From Ruminococcaceae bacterium UBA5905 (lineage in GTDB: Bacteria > Bacillota > Clostridia > Oscillospirales > Acutalibacteraceae): a DNA stretch of 52,770 nucleotides. A program made the position numbers and the translations under genes. Where the stretch lies: NCBI GenBank assembly GCA_002431285.1, contig DJEF01000059.1, positions 1 to 52,770 on the forward strand. The letters are read 5' to 3'. Numbering within the stretch: the first letter of the stretch is position 1; each line of letters starts with the position of its first letter. This document shows positions 24,973 to 33,334 of this stretch, piece after piece. Below the pieces are notes generated by a model. It was not told the origin of the DNA. It did not search any database and was given only the letters and a program-made list of their open reading frames with translations.

Positions 24973-25001
24973 TTGCAAACCGGTCTGGGATGTGCTACAA
25001 T
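24973..25001 (+). promoter_or_regulatory. Sigma-A promoter of the ABC exporter operon
   Basis: TTGCAA (24973-24978), 17 nt, TACAAT (24996-25001), with TGC before the -10 hexamer. The start near 25008 lies about 25 nt before the ATG of the ATPase gene. Confidence 0.7.
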
Positions 25002-25031
25002 GGCGGTAACGATCGGATATCGGAGGCGGCT

Positions 25032-25814
25032 ATGAACATCATCGACGTGCAGCACCTGCACAAAACCTATCCGTCCTTTCGGCTGCGGGACGTGTCCTTT
25101 TCCGTGGAGGCGGGAAAAATCACCGGCTTCATCGGCCGCAACGGCGCGGGAAAAACCACCACGATCCACTCCATGCTGAATCTGGTGCACCCCGACGGCG
25201 GAGACATCCGGTATTTCGGCCAGCCGCTGGCCGGGAACGAAACCGCCGTTAAGCAGCGCATCGGCTATTCCACCGGCACAGTCAGCTGGTATCCCCGCAA
25301 GCGGATCCGGGATATCGCCGCGGTGGTTAAGCACTTCTACGATACCTGGGACGAGGACGCCTACCGCCGGTATCTCACACTGTTTGCACTGGATGAAAAC
25401 AAAACGGCGCGGGAGCTGTCGGAGGGCATGAAAGTCAAATGCAACCTGCTTTTCGCCCTGTCTCACCGGGCGGAGGCGCTGATCCTTGATGAGCCCACCA
25501 GCGGGTTGGATCCCTTCTCCCGGCAGGAGCTGCTCGATCTGTTCACCGCGCTGAAAAACCACGGCGTAGCGATTTTCTTCTCCACCCATATCCTTTCGGA
25601 CATCGAAAAGTGCGCCGACAATATTGTGTATATTGCCGACGGGGAGATCCAGGCGGCGCTGCCGACGGCGGCGTTTGCCGCCCGGTTCTCCGCAGAGAAT
25701 GAAAGCATCGAGGACGCCATCCTGCGCATGGAACGGGAGCGAGCGGCGCGGCGGAGCCCCTCCTCCGGTGCAGTATCCCCCGACGGTTTCCCGGAAAGGC
25801 GGTCCTACCCATGA
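25032..25814 (+). CDS. ABC transporter ATP-binding protein
   Basis: A 260-aa ABC ATPase. Walker A is GRNGAGKT (35-42), the signature is a variant LSEGM (129-133) in place of LSGGQ, Walker B is ALILDEP (149-155) followed by TSGLD, and the switch histidine is in STHI. The variant signature and the WYPRKRIRDI region fit the YtrB/EcsA-like exporters seen in GntR- or HTH-controlled operons of Firmicutes. GGAGG precedes the ATG. The stop overlaps the permease start by 4 nt (ATGA). Substrate is unknown; peptide or drug export is the usual inference. Confidence 0.95.
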   Translation: MNIIDVQHLHKTYPSFRLRDVSFSVEAGKITGFIGRNGAGKTTTIHSMLNLVHPDGGDIRYFGQPLAGNETAVKQRIGYSTGTVSWYPRKRIRDIAAVVKHFYDTWDEDAYRRYLTLFALDENKTARELSEGMKVKCNLLFALSHRAEALILDEPTSGLDPFSRQELLDLFTALKNHGVAIFFSTHILSDIEKCADNIVYIADGEIQAALPTAAFAARFSAENESIEDAILRMERERAARRSPSSGAVSPDGFPERRSYP

Positions 25815-26464
25815 AAAATCTTCTGAGAAAAGAGCTGCGGCTCAGCGCCTCATGTCTGTCCTATCTGTTCATCCCTTTCGGGCTGATGTTCCTCGTACCC
25901 GGCTATCCGGTGCTGTGCGGCGTATTCTTCGTCACGCTGGGGCTGTTTCAGAGTTTTCAGAACGCACGGGAGACCAACGACATTCTGTTTTCGGCACTGC
26001 TGCCCATCGCCAAACGGGATGTGGTGCGGGCGAAATACCGCTTTGTGTGTCTGATCGAAGGGTGCGCCCTGCTGCTGATGGGACTGTCGGTGGCGCTGCG
26101 CATGACGGTATTCGCCGACGCCGCCGTGTACAGGGCCAATGCGCTGATGAACGCCAACGGTTTTGCGCTGGGGCTGGCTTTCCTGATATGCGCCCTGTTC
26201 AACGCCGTCTTTGTGGGCGGCTTCTTCAAAACAGCCTATCGGCTGGGCCGCCCGTTTGTCCTCTACATTATAGCGGCCTTTCTCGTGGTGGCTGTCGGCG
26301 AGACGGCCCATCATATCCCCGGTCTGGACGGGCTGAACGCGTTCGGTACCCGTGAGCTGCCGTTACAGCTCACACTGGCGGCGGCGGGGGCACTGCTGTA
26401 CGGTCTGGTCACATGGCTGTCCTGCCGCCGCGCCTGCGCCCGTTTTGAAACACTGGATCTATAA
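25811..26464 (+). CDS. ABC-2-type permease
   Basis: A 217-aa membrane protein with about six helices: 14-40 as a pair, about 75-95, 115-140, 150-170 and 185-205. The start MKNLLRKELRLS is typical of ABC-2 permeases, in which an amphipathic helix precedes the first membrane segment. It pairs with the ATPase gene through a 4-nt overlap and should form a homodimeric export channel with it. Confidence 0.9.
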   Translation: MKNLLRKELRLSASCLSYLFIPFGLMFLVPGYPVLCGVFFVTLGLFQSFQNARETNDILFSALLPIAKRDVVRAKYRFVCLIEGCALLLMGLSVALRMTVFADAAVYRANALMNANGFALGLAFLICALFNAVFVGGFFKTAYRLGRPFVLYIIAAFLVVAVGETAHHIPGLDGLNAFGTRELPLQLTLAAAGALLYGLVTWLSCRRACARFETLDL

Positions 26465-26476
26465 GGAGGACTGCCA

Positions 26477-26932
26477 ATGCTGAAAGACAACCTGATCATG
26501 CTGCGCGGCATCCACGGATTGACCCAGGAGGCGGTCGCGGAAAAGATCGGCATATCCCGGCAGGCGTATGCCAAATGGGAGAGCGGCGCCACCGTGCCGG
26601 ACATTGAAAAATCCGGGCTGCTGGCGGCGCTGTACGGCGTGACCATCGACAGTCTGGTGAAAACGGAAACCGCCGACGGCATCGGCCCCATTCCTCCTGC
26701 CCCCCGGGGCAAAAGCATCTGGGGCTCCGTCACCGTCAGCGACCGGGGACAGATCGTGATCCCGAAAGAGGCCCGGGACGCTTTCGGGATCACCGGCGGC
26801 GCACGGCTGATCGTACTCAGCGATGAGGAGGGCATCGCGCTGATCCCGGCGGAAACCTTCGAGCGGCACATGAGAAGAGCCATGGAACTGGCCTATATGT
26901 CCGGTGACGACGGCTCCGGCAACGGGAGATAA
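26477..26932 (+). CDS. Chimeric transcription regulator: Xre-type HTH plus AbrB/SpoVT domain
   Basis: A 151-aa protein with an N-terminal Xre-type HTH (residues 1-62, LTQEAVAEKIGISRQAYAKWE) joined by a proline-rich linker to an AbrB/MazE-type swapped-hairpin domain (about 76-122, VTVSDRGQIVIPKEARDAFGI). Both parts bind DNA in their own families, and AbrB domains dimerise by strand exchange. AGGAGG lies before the ATG, 12 nt after the permease stop. Being the last gene of the exporter operon suggests that it controls its own operon. Confidence 0.92.
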   Translation: MLKDNLIMLRGIHGLTQEAVAEKIGISRQAYAKWESGATVPDIEKSGLLAALYGVTIDSLVKTETADGIGPIPPAPRGKSIWGSVTVSDRGQIVIPKEARDAFGITGGARLIVLSDEEGIALIPAETFERHMRRAMELAYMSGDDGSGNGR

Positions 26933-26991
26933 CGGCAAGTTTCCCCACGCGGTCGGACACCGCCCGGCAGCAAGGAGCCCCGCAATATGAA

Positions 26992-27028
26992 AACGGATGA
27001 GCAGAAAAACTCTGCTCATCCGTTTTTT
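26992..27028. terminator. Bidirectional terminator between the regulator and panT
   Basis: A perfect 14-bp stem AACGGATGAGCAGA with a 5-nt loop, followed by six T on the + strand and preceded by A on the other side. It serves the ABC operon and probably the converging panT gene. Confidence 0.95.
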
Positions 27029-27098
27029 CTGTTATATACTCAGACATAGCGGAGACACCCGTTTCCGTAACGGCCGTACCGCCCCCGTATCGCCGGGT

Positions 27099-27710
27099 TT
27101 ATTTCAGCACCTTGGCCAGCGCCGTGCTGACGGCGGTGCCTACCGTCAGATTGAGCACCACTTCCACGATGGCATTAACTCCGGCGAAGCCCATCAGCAC
27201 CGCCGCAAAGGTATTCACCGAGCCGCCCAGCAGAGCCGTCACCTGCGGATCGGAAGCCAGCTCCCGGCCGAACAGCCACCACAGAGAGCTGAGGAACAGC
27301 AGCGTGTTCAGCCCGGCGGTGAGACCGCAGCTGACGGCCGCAGCCAGAGGAGCCGGACAGCGGCGGCGGCGTAAAAACGCCGCCAGCAGGGCGGGAAGAT
27401 ACCCCGCCAGCATCCGGGGCACGATGCACACCACGGCAATCGCCCAGGGACGGATGCCCAGCAGCACCGAGCCAAAAGCATCCATGCCAAAACAGGTGAA
27501 GAAGCTGGTCAGCCCGAACACGGTGCCGAGGATCAACCCGGCAGTGGGACCCAGCACCGCGCCGCCGATGGCCACGGGCAGCGCCAGCAGCGTCAGCTTC
27601 AGCGGTCCCAGCGGAATATAGCCGATGCCGGTGAGGGTCATCAGCACGATGAGAGCAGCCAGCACCGCCATGCAGCACAGGCGCACGGTGGAAGAACGAA
27701 CGGTTGACAT
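27099..27710 (-). CDS. panT: ECF transporter S component, probably pantothenate (PanT)
   Basis: A 203-aa membrane protein with six predicted helices. The segment GIGYIPLGPLKLTLLALPVAIGGAVLGP followed by GLILGTVFGLTSFFTC is typical of ECF S components of the PanT type, which bind the vitamin and dock to a shared EcfAA'T energy module encoded elsewhere. AGGAGG precedes the ATG. It lies immediately downstream of coaX, the pantothenate kinase, which is the main reason to propose pantothenate as substrate. The substrate is inferred and not shown by residues. Confidence 0.82.
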   Translation of the reverse strand: MSTVRSSTVRLCCMAVLAALIVLMTLTGIGYIPLGPLKLTLLALPVAIGGAVLGPTAGLILGTVFGLTSFFTCFGMDAFGSVLLGIRPWAIAVVCIVPRMLAGYLPALLAAFLRRRRCPAPLAAAVSCGLTAGLNTLLFLSSLWWLFGRELASDPQVTALLGGSVNTFAAVLMGFAGVNAIVEVVLNLTVGTAVSTALAKVLK

Positions 27711-27916
27711 AACAATTACCTCCTGCTGTCGCTCCCGTCCGGGAATACGTCTGCGGCGGGGATCACCCGATCTCGGGGAAGCTCCCGCTGCGAGACGCCT
27801 TTCCGTCAAGGATGCGGCGCATATTTTTATCCGGCAACGCTGCCGGTGGGGATCGGTATACGGTCGGCACGGCTGCAGCGCCTGTCGGCTGCTGCGTCGG
27901 CCGTTCCATGGAAGGA

Positions 27917-28681
27917 TCAGCGATTTTTCTGATAGATGAGCCGCAGCCCCTCCAGCAGCAGCTCATCCACATAGGTGAGCGGTGTGCTGCATTGGGCAGC
28001 GATCTGCCGTCCCAGCCCGCCGGTGACGACCACCGGCGCGTCGTAGCCCAGCTCCGCCATGATGCGGCGGCTCATGCCGTCCAGCATGGCGGCATTGCCG
28101 TAGACCGCACCGGATTGCAGACAGGTGATGGTGTTGGAGCCGATCACCCGGGCGGGAGCATCCACGCTGATGCTGGGAAGCAGCGATGCGGTTTCGGTGA
28201 GAGAGTCGAGCGCCGTCATGACGCCGGGCATGATCGCCCCGCCCCGATAGGCGCCCTCCCGGTCAATGACCGACACGGTGGTGGCGGTGCCCAGATCCCA
28301 CACGATGCAGGGGGCACCCACCCGCGCCACCGCCGCCGCCGCGCCCACCAGCAGGTCGGCGCCCAGCTGAGCCGGATTGTCGATGCGGATATTGATGCCG
28401 GTTTTGGTGCCGGGGCCGACCAGCAGCGGGGTCACGCCCGTGACCTTTTCCACCGCGCCGATTACGGCGTGATTGAGCGGCGGCACCACCGAAGAAAGGA
28501 TCGCGCCGTCGATGGCGGCCGTCTCCACCCGGTACAGGCGTAGTATGTCCATCAGCTCCACCGCATATTGATCCACCATCTTTTTCCGGTCGGTGGCCAT
28601 GCGGGATTGCAGCAGCAGCCGCTCCCCGTCGTACAGTCCCAGCGTAATATTGGTGTTGCCCATATCCAGCGCTAACAGCAT
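27917..28681 (-). CDS. coaX: Type III pantothenate kinase
   Basis: CoaX phosphorylates pantothenate in the first step of coenzyme A synthesis. The 254-aa product has the ASKHA phosphate motif DMGNTN (6-11), PGTKTGINIRIDNPAQLGADL with the catalytic aspartate, the DLGTATT second phosphate motif and GGAIMPGV. Type III kinases need a monovalent cation and are not inhibited by CoA. It is followed on the minus strand, after 206 nt, by panT. A GAGAGGA site lies before the ATG. Confidence 0.96.
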   Translation of the reverse strand: MLLALDMGNTNITLGLYDGERLLLQSRMATDRKKMVDQYAVELMDILRLYRVETAAIDGAILSSVVPPLNHAVIGAVEKVTGVTPLLVGPGTKTGINIRIDNPAQLGADLLVGAAAAVARVGAPCIVWDLGTATTVSVIDREGAYRGGAIMPGVMTALDSLTETASLLPSISVDAPARVIGSNTITCLQSGAVYGNAAMLDGMSRRIMAELGYDAPVVVTGGLGRQIAAQCSTPLTYVDELLLEGLRLIYQKNR

Positions 28682-28714
28682 GGCGGTTTTCCTCTCTTTC
28701 GGTCTGACCAGAAA

Positions 28715-28752
28715 TCAAGGGGCGCTGTCCCTGTCGGAGCAGCGTCCCTTGA
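28715..28752 (-). terminator. Hairpin between fba and coaX, possible weak terminator
   Basis: A 13-bp stem with one G-T pair (TCAAGGGGCGCTG against CAGCGTCCCTTGA), 12-nt loop. The T run after it on the minus strand is short and broken, so it may only partly stop transcription from fba into coaX. Confidence 0.55.
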
Positions 28753-28769
28753 CGATCGGTGCAATAGGA

Positions 28770-29711
28770 TCAGGCGCGGTTGGCGCTGCCCAGCACATCC
28801 TCGATCTTGTGCTTTACCACCTTGGTGATGTTATCCCGGCCGGCGCCCAGATACTTCCGGGGATCGAACACGCCGGGGTTCTCCGCCAGGCACTCGCGGA
28901 TGCCGGCGGTCATGGCCAGACGCAGGTCGGAGTCCACATTGATCTTGCAGACCGCCATGGAGGAGGCCTTGCGCAGCATATCCTCGGGGATACCGATGGC
29001 ATCCTCCATGTGCCCGCCGTACTTATTGACGGTGGCCACATACTCCGGCATCACGGACGAAGCGCCGTGCAGCACGATGGGGAAGCCGGGCAGCCGATCC
29101 ATGACCTCCTGCAGGATGTCAAAGCGCAGCTGGGGCTTCTGGCCGGGCTTGAACTTGAACGCGCCGTGGCTGGTGCCGATGGCGATGGCCAGAGAATCCA
29201 CGCCGGTGCGCTTGACAAAATCCTCCACCTGATCGGGGTCGGTGTAGTTGGCCTTGTCCGCCTCCACGCTGACCTCGTCCTCGATGCCGGCCAGCTGACC
29301 CAGCTCGCCCTCGACGGTCACATAGGGGGTGTGGGCATGGGCATATTCGACGACCTTGCGGGTGACCTCCACATTCTCCTCATAGGACAGGTGGGAGCCG
29401 TCGATCATCACGGAGGTGAAGCCGCCGTCGATGCAGTCCTTGCACAGCTCAAAGCTGGAGCCATGATCCAGATGCAGCGCGATGGGCAGACCGGTCTCCT
29501 CCACAGCCGCCTGCACCATATTGTACAGGTACTTATGATGGGCATACTTCCGGGCGCTGCCGGAAACCTGCAGGATGACGGGAGAATTCAGCTCCTTGCA
29601 GGCATCGACGATCCCCTGCACGATCTCCATGTTGTTGACATTGAAAGCGCCGATGGCGTAGCCGCCCTCGTAGGCTTTCTTGAACATTTCAACAGTATTG
29701 ACGAGTGGCAT
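28770..29711 (-). CDS. fba: Class II fructose-1,6-bisphosphate aldolase
   Basis: The zinc-dependent aldolase of glycolysis and gluconeogenesis, 313 aa. Visible motifs are the zinc ligand region ALHLDHGSS, ASVMIDGSHL-like FTSVMIDGSH, VEGELGQLAG, AIGTSHGAFK with another zinc histidine, and VLHGASS followed by KINVDSDLR. An AGGAGG site lies 8 nt before the ATG. Codon use and the strong signals suit a highly expressed gene. It appears to head the minus-strand group fba-coaX-panT. Confidence 0.97.
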   Translation of the reverse strand: MPLVNTVEMFKKAYEGGYAIGAFNVNNMEIVQGIVDACKELNSPVILQVSGSARKYAHHKYLYNMVQAAVEETGLPIALHLDHGSSFELCKDCIDGGFTSVMIDGSHLSYEENVEVTRKVVEYAHAHTPYVTVEGELGQLAGIEDEVSVEADKANYTDPDQVEDFVKRTGVDSLAIAIGTSHGAFKFKPGQKPQLRFDILQEVMDRLPGFPIVLHGASSVMPEYVATVNKYGGHMEDAIGIPEDMLRKASSMAVCKINVDSDLRLAMTAGIRECLAENPGVFDPRKYLGAGRDNITKVVKHKIEDVLGSANRA

Positions 29712-29743
29712 AATGAAACCTCCTGATATTAAAATCTGCTCCT

Positions 29744-29752
29744 ATTATACCA
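29744..29752 (-). promoter_or_regulatory. Extended -10 promoter of fba
   Basis: On the minus strand TGG is followed directly by TATAAT (29744-29749), with no clear -35 hexamer. The start would be near 29737, 26 nt before the ATG. Confidence 0.55.
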
Positions 29753-29967
29753 TCTTTTCCGCAAAAGAAAAGGGGTTTGTTAAAAAAATGTCGGAATTTT
29801 CCCTGCCTCTGCCGGACTGGCCGGGGCGATGGGCGCCGGAAAGACCGGCTCCGGTGTCCCGGCGGCCGATTTCGGCGGTCGCAGGGGGGTTCGCGTTATT
29901 TGCTTTCCGCTCTGGCTCTCCCCTTGTCCGTGACTCTCCCGTTCTCCCAACATCTATTTTCTAACGG

Positions 29968-30588
29968 CTAATCTCTACTTTCCCACGGAATGATGCACAG
30001 AGCTTCGGCCAGGGGCTCGCTCATCCAGACGGAGGGGGTCACGCGCAAGGTGAATCCCTGTCCGGGAGCAGCCAGACAGTCCTTCGGCTCCAGTCGGGGC
30101 AGCGAATAATACTGCATCAACAGGGTGATCACGCCGCCGTGGGTGCAAATGACCGCCTCGGTCTCGCCCCGGTGGATCAGCTCATCCACCACCGCCTCAA
30201 AGGCGGCGCACACCCGCTGGCGGAAAGCGTCGGCATCCTCGCCGCCGGGGATTTCCCGGGTACGCCCCTCCATCCATTGGAGAAACCGCTCGTCGGTTTT
30301 CAGCTCCGAAAGCCGTTTCCCCTCCCACGCGCCGAAATCGCACTCCCGCAGCCCCTCCACCGGAGTCGGTGTGCAGCCCGGATACAGCACCTCCAGCGTC
30401 TGGCGGCAGCGGGCGGCGGGGCTGGTGAAAAACCGCACCCCGCCGGGATAGGTATAGCGCTCCTTGAGCTGCAGCAGCGCCGCCAGCCCCTCCGGGGAGA
30501 GGGGCAGATCGGTCCGGCCGATGTAGCGACCGGTTTCGTTGGCCTCGGTCATGCCGTGGCGCAGCAGATGGATTTTATACGTTTTCAT
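29968..30588 (-). CDS. Histidine phosphatase superfamily protein (PhoE/CobC-like)
   Basis: A 206-aa phosphatase with the phosphohistidine motif LLRHGMTE (R10, H11, G12), a second arginine in TSPAARCRQT, the acidic ECDFGAWEGK and the late CTHGGV histidine. It belongs with the small broad-specificity phosphatases and alpha-ribazole phosphatases and not with true phosphoglycerate mutases, which carry longer inserts. GGAG lies 7 nt before the ATG. It is divergent from the HTH regulator at 30774. Substrate unknown. Confidence 0.9.
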   Translation of the reverse strand: MKTYKIHLLRHGMTEANETGRYIGRTDLPLSPEGLAALLQLKERYTYPGGVRFFTSPAARCRQTLEVLYPGCTPTPVEGLRECDFGAWEGKRLSELKTDERFLQWMEGRTREIPGGEDADAFRQRVCAAFEAVVDELIHRGETEAVICTHGGVITLLMQYYSLPRLEPKDCLAAPGQGFTLRVTPSVWMSEPLAEALCIIPWESRD

Positions 30589-30671
30589 GGGTTTTCTCCT
30601 TCTTATCGTCGAAAAACCGACGGGTTTTCTTGTCATAAAATGACGAAAATCTACTTTCCGTAAATTTATCC

Positions 30672-30700
30672 TTGACATTCTGCGCGAATTAGGGTAATAT
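30672..30700 (+). promoter_or_regulatory. Strong sigma-A promoter of the HTH regulator
   Basis: TTGACA (30672-30677), 17 nt, TAATAT (30695-30700). The predicted start near 30707 is only 4 nt before a terminator-like dyad at 30711. Confidence 0.85.
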
Positions 30701-30710
30701 TTATCTGTTT

Positions 30711-30742
30711 CCGCTCAATCCTGTCAGGATAGCGGATTTTTT
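30711..30742 (+). promoter_or_regulatory. Terminator-like dyad directly after the promoter start
   Basis: CCGCT-CA-ATCCTG and CAGGAT-AGCGG form a dyad, and six T follow (30737-30742). As RNA it would be a 5'-end hairpin with a U run; as DNA it is a 25-bp operator-like palindrome covering the start. The gene it precedes encodes an HTH protein, so autoregulation is plausible. Confidence 0.7.
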
Positions 30743-30773
30743 GACGAAAAATACGTGAGAGGAGGTGCCGCCG

Positions 30774-31466
30774 ATGAACGCTGCTTTTCCCCGGATACTG
30801 ACGTTGTTGCGCAAGGAGCGGGGGGTCAGCCAGAAGCTGGTTGCGACCGAGCTGGGCGTTTCACAGGCGCTACTGTCCCATTATGAGAAAGGCATCCGGG
30901 AGTGCGGCCTGGATTTCGTGGTGCGGGCGGCAGATTATTACGGTGTCTCCTGCGATTATCTGCTGGGGCGCACCGCCGACAAGAGCGGCGCAATGATCGC
31001 GGTGGACGAGATCCCGGAGCAGGATCCCGCCATTCAGGACAAGCGGATGCAGGCCGGCGGCGTGCTGCCGACGCTCAACAAGAAGCTGATCGTCAATTCG
31101 CTGCAGATCCTGTTCGATCTGCTGCAAAAATGCAATAACAAGGCGCTGACCGTGGAGGCCTCCAACTGTCTCATTCAGGCGGTGTATGTAGTATTCCGTA
31201 AAATCTACGCCGCCAATCCCAAGAATCCGAAGGCCATGTTCTCCACCGCCGAATATCGCTATACGGCGGCGGCGCTGGCCGCGGCAGCCCAGTCGGCGGC
31301 AAAGGCCGGGGAGCTGGCGCGGGGCGGCAGCGTAGACGGAGCCGACGGGGTGGATGCCGCCCGGCTGCCGGCGATCCTGCCGGACGATCTGACGGCGCAG
31401 TACCCGCTGTTTGCCAATTCTCTGCTCAACCTGCTCCGCCAGGCGGAAAAAGCCCTGGAGGGATAA
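30774..31466 (+). CDS. Xre-family HTH regulator with a C-terminal helical domain
   Basis: A 230-aa protein. Residues 1-65 are an Xre-type HTH (RILTLLRKERGVSQKLVATELGVSQALLSHYEKG), ending with DYLLGRT, a pattern common in clostridial regulators. The remaining 165 residues are mostly helical, with an alanine-rich segment (YTAAALAAAAQSAA) and an acidic part; this may be a sensing or oligomerisation domain. The ATG at 30774 is 8 nt after GAGAGGAGG; a GTG at 30765 in the same frame overlaps the ribosome site. It is divergent from the histidine phosphatase gene. Targets are unknown. Confidence 0.9.
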   Translation: MNAAFPRILTLLRKERGVSQKLVATELGVSQALLSHYEKGIRECGLDFVVRAADYYGVSCDYLLGRTADKSGAMIAVDEIPEQDPAIQDKRMQAGGVLPTLNKKLIVNSLQILFDLLQKCNNKALTVEASNCLIQAVYVVFRKIYAANPKNPKAMFSTAEYRYTAAALAAAAQSAAKAGELARGGSVDGADGVDAARLPAILPDDLTAQYPLFANSLLNLLRQAEKALEG

Positions 31467-31527
31467 CGCGTGTGCCGACGCCGGGCGACCGGATAGACAA
31501 AGCCATCTCCATACGTATACGAACGAC

Positions 31528-31558
31528 ACTCCGGTGAGAGATCCTCACCGGAGTTTTT
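31528..31558. terminator. Terminator of the HTH regulator gene
   Basis: An 11-bp stem ACTCCGGTGAG/CTCACCGGAGT with a 5-nt loop and a T run on the + strand. It lies between converging genes. Confidence 0.95.
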
Positions 31559-31570
31559 CTTTGTCGTGAT

Positions 31571-32218
31571 CTACCGAGCGCCGTCCGTGTCCGCTGCGGA
31601 GTCGACCGCGTCGGCTTCATCCTTTTCGCCTGTCGCCGCCGGGGACGGAGTGGGCTTGACCAGCGCGCACAGCCAGGTGAGAATGGCTCCGGCCACAGTA
31701 ATCCCGAAAAATCCGTAGCGGACATACGGGTGATCCCACAGCCAGATCACCCGCTCCTGCGCCACGGTGAAAGCGCCGACGGCGCCAATGACGGCCAGCA
31801 GCGTCTGACAGACGCAAGCCACGACCCGGTCATACCGATTGCCGTGTATCGCCAGCGCGAAAGCCCCCGGCGCAAAGGCGCACAGCAGTGTACCGCCCAT
31901 CACGCACAGCATCACCGCCAGCTCCGGAAAGGCGGCCGACCAGCCGGCGACCGCCGTGGAGACGGTCAGCGCCAGCAGCAGCGCCGCCACCGCCCAGACC
32001 ACCCCGCACAGCACCCGGGCGGTCACGCGCAGCGCTTTCCGTTCCCGACCGGCGCACAGCGGCAGAAGGATCAGCAGCAGCACCGTCACAATATGTACCG
32101 GCACGGTGACGGTGCCCCACAGCAGAAACAGCCCGACGACGGCTGTCAGCCAGGCGAACAGCCGACCGGTCTTGCGGCACAGCTCCAGGTCCTGCTGGGA
32201 GGTGGGTCGAAATTTCAT
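31571..32218 (-). CDS. Membrane protein of unknown function (215 aa)
   Basis: The family is not recognised. Six to seven hydrophobic helices are visible from about residue 17 to 187, followed by an acidic, alanine-rich cytoplasmic tail (DEADAVDSAADTD). The N-terminus starts with a soluble MKFRPTSQQDLELCRKTGR. AAAGGA precedes the ATG and lies inside the end of the preceding gene; the two are 6 nt apart, so they are cotranscribed. No enzyme motif was seen. Confidence 0.75.
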   Translation of the reverse strand: MKFRPTSQQDLELCRKTGRLFAWLTAVVGLFLLWGTVTVPVHIVTVLLLILLPLCAGRERKALRVTARVLCGVVWAVAALLLALTVSTAVAGWSAAFPELAVMLCVMGGTLLCAFAPGAFALAIHGNRYDRVVACVCQTLLAVIGAVGAFTVAQERVIWLWDHPYVRYGFFGITVAGAILTWLCALVKPTPSPAATGEKDEADAVDSAADTDGAR

Positions 32219-32224
32219 GGGCGG

Positions 32225-33022
32225 TCATCCTTTCAATGGCTCATGGGAGCCCCGTTTCACCCTATTATACCGAATTGTTCCGGCAATTGCAACCCCCGTT
32301 TCCGTTTCCCGCCGCCAGCGCAGAAGCAGCGCCGCTCGCTCCCGGCGAAAGCGGGGCAGCAGCCACACGATGGGCACCACCAGCAGACAGGGCAGCAGCG
32401 CCCCCGCCCATTCTCCCAGAAAATCCAGATAGGCCCGCCAATGGCGGCGCATGAGCCGGGCGGAGCGGCGCAACGCCTCATGGCCGCCGCAGCCCTCCAG
32501 CAGAAACACCGGGGCGGCGGCATAGCGGCACAGCCACAGCGCCGCCAGTCCACCGGCGAGCAGGCACACCAATCCGGCGCCTCCCAGCCACCAGACCCGC
32601 AGCCCATCCTCGGGGCAGACGCGCAGCCCCATCTGCAACAGCAGCAGAGGCGGCAGCGCAGCGACCAGCACCGCCAAAAGCCGCCGTACCCACAGTCCCA
32701 GCCGCCAGCCGATCGCCGCCATCAGCCGCCGCCCACCGGCAAAAAACGCCGCCGCGCCCGGCCACCCTCCGGCGGGAGCGTCGGCCAACGCGGCGTACCA
32801 GGAGAACCGTCCCAGCCGCATGGCGCTGCACAGCCAGCCGGTCAGCACCAGACTGCCCGCCGCAGCCGCCCAGCGGGGAGATACATCTCCCGTCATACCC
32901 CGGGCGGATACGCCCCACAGCCACAGCGCCGCCAGCCGGGACAATCCCGCCGCCAGTCCTACGCCGCCCTCGGCGGCCCAGGCGGCGGCGCAGCGCCAGC
33001 CACCCAGCGGTTTTGCATCCAT
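32225..33022 (-). CDS. Membrane protein of unknown function (265 aa)
   Basis: The family is not recognised. The protein is rich in Trp, Leu, Ala and Arg, with about six membrane helices between residues 10 and 225 and basic loops (GRRLMAAIGWRLGLWVRR). A LLRRSARLMRRHWRAYLDF-like segment before the last helix is reminiscent of DUF975-type membrane proteins, where a similar amphipathic stretch occurs, but the match is loose. GGGAGGG precedes the ATG. It forms an operon with the 215-aa membrane protein. Confidence 0.65.
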   Translation of the reverse strand: MDAKPLGGWRCAAAWAAEGGVGLAAGLSRLAALWLWGVSARGMTGDVSPRWAAAAGSLVLTGWLCSAMRLGRFSWYAALADAPAGGWPGAAAFFAGGRRLMAAIGWRLGLWVRRLLAVLVAALPPLLLLQMGLRVCPEDGLRVWWLGGAGLVCLLAGGLAALWLCRYAAAPVFLLEGCGGHEALRRSARLMRRHWRAYLDFLGEWAGALLPCLLVVPIVWLLPRFRRERAALLLRWRRETETGVAIAGTIRYNRVKRGSHEPLKG

Positions 33023-33334
33023 GCGTATCCCTCCCGGTCACGATGTTTCGGCTCGTCCCCGCGCTCCTACTCAGTCGGCGCAAACAGCCGCATATACAGT
33101 ATGACCCGGAACGACAAAAATACCGCATAAAAAATCGGAAACAGCGATGTCGTGCCCGCCGTTTTTTCGTTTTTTCTTGGCCCGTCCGCCTATTTTCTAA
33201 TTCCTAACACCTGCCCCCTCTTCCCGACCCCTCCTAATGTCCATTGCCTAATGACCAATATCTGAATCGCTTCCGTTCACTTCCCTCTTCCCGTCTCTCT
33301 CCTAACGACTATCCCCTAACGACTAACGTCTACT
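33023..33334. other. Geneless region with purine/pyrimidine-skewed, TTAG-repeating DNA
   Basis: From about 33175 to 33334 the + strand is strongly pyrimidine-rich with repeated CTAAC/CTAAT words (minus strand TTAG, TTAGTCG, TTAGG). This is unlike its GC-rich coding neighbours. The first 150 nt hold only the 5' flank of the membrane protein gene, with no clear promoter. No protein or RNA gene is supported. Confidence 0.6.
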
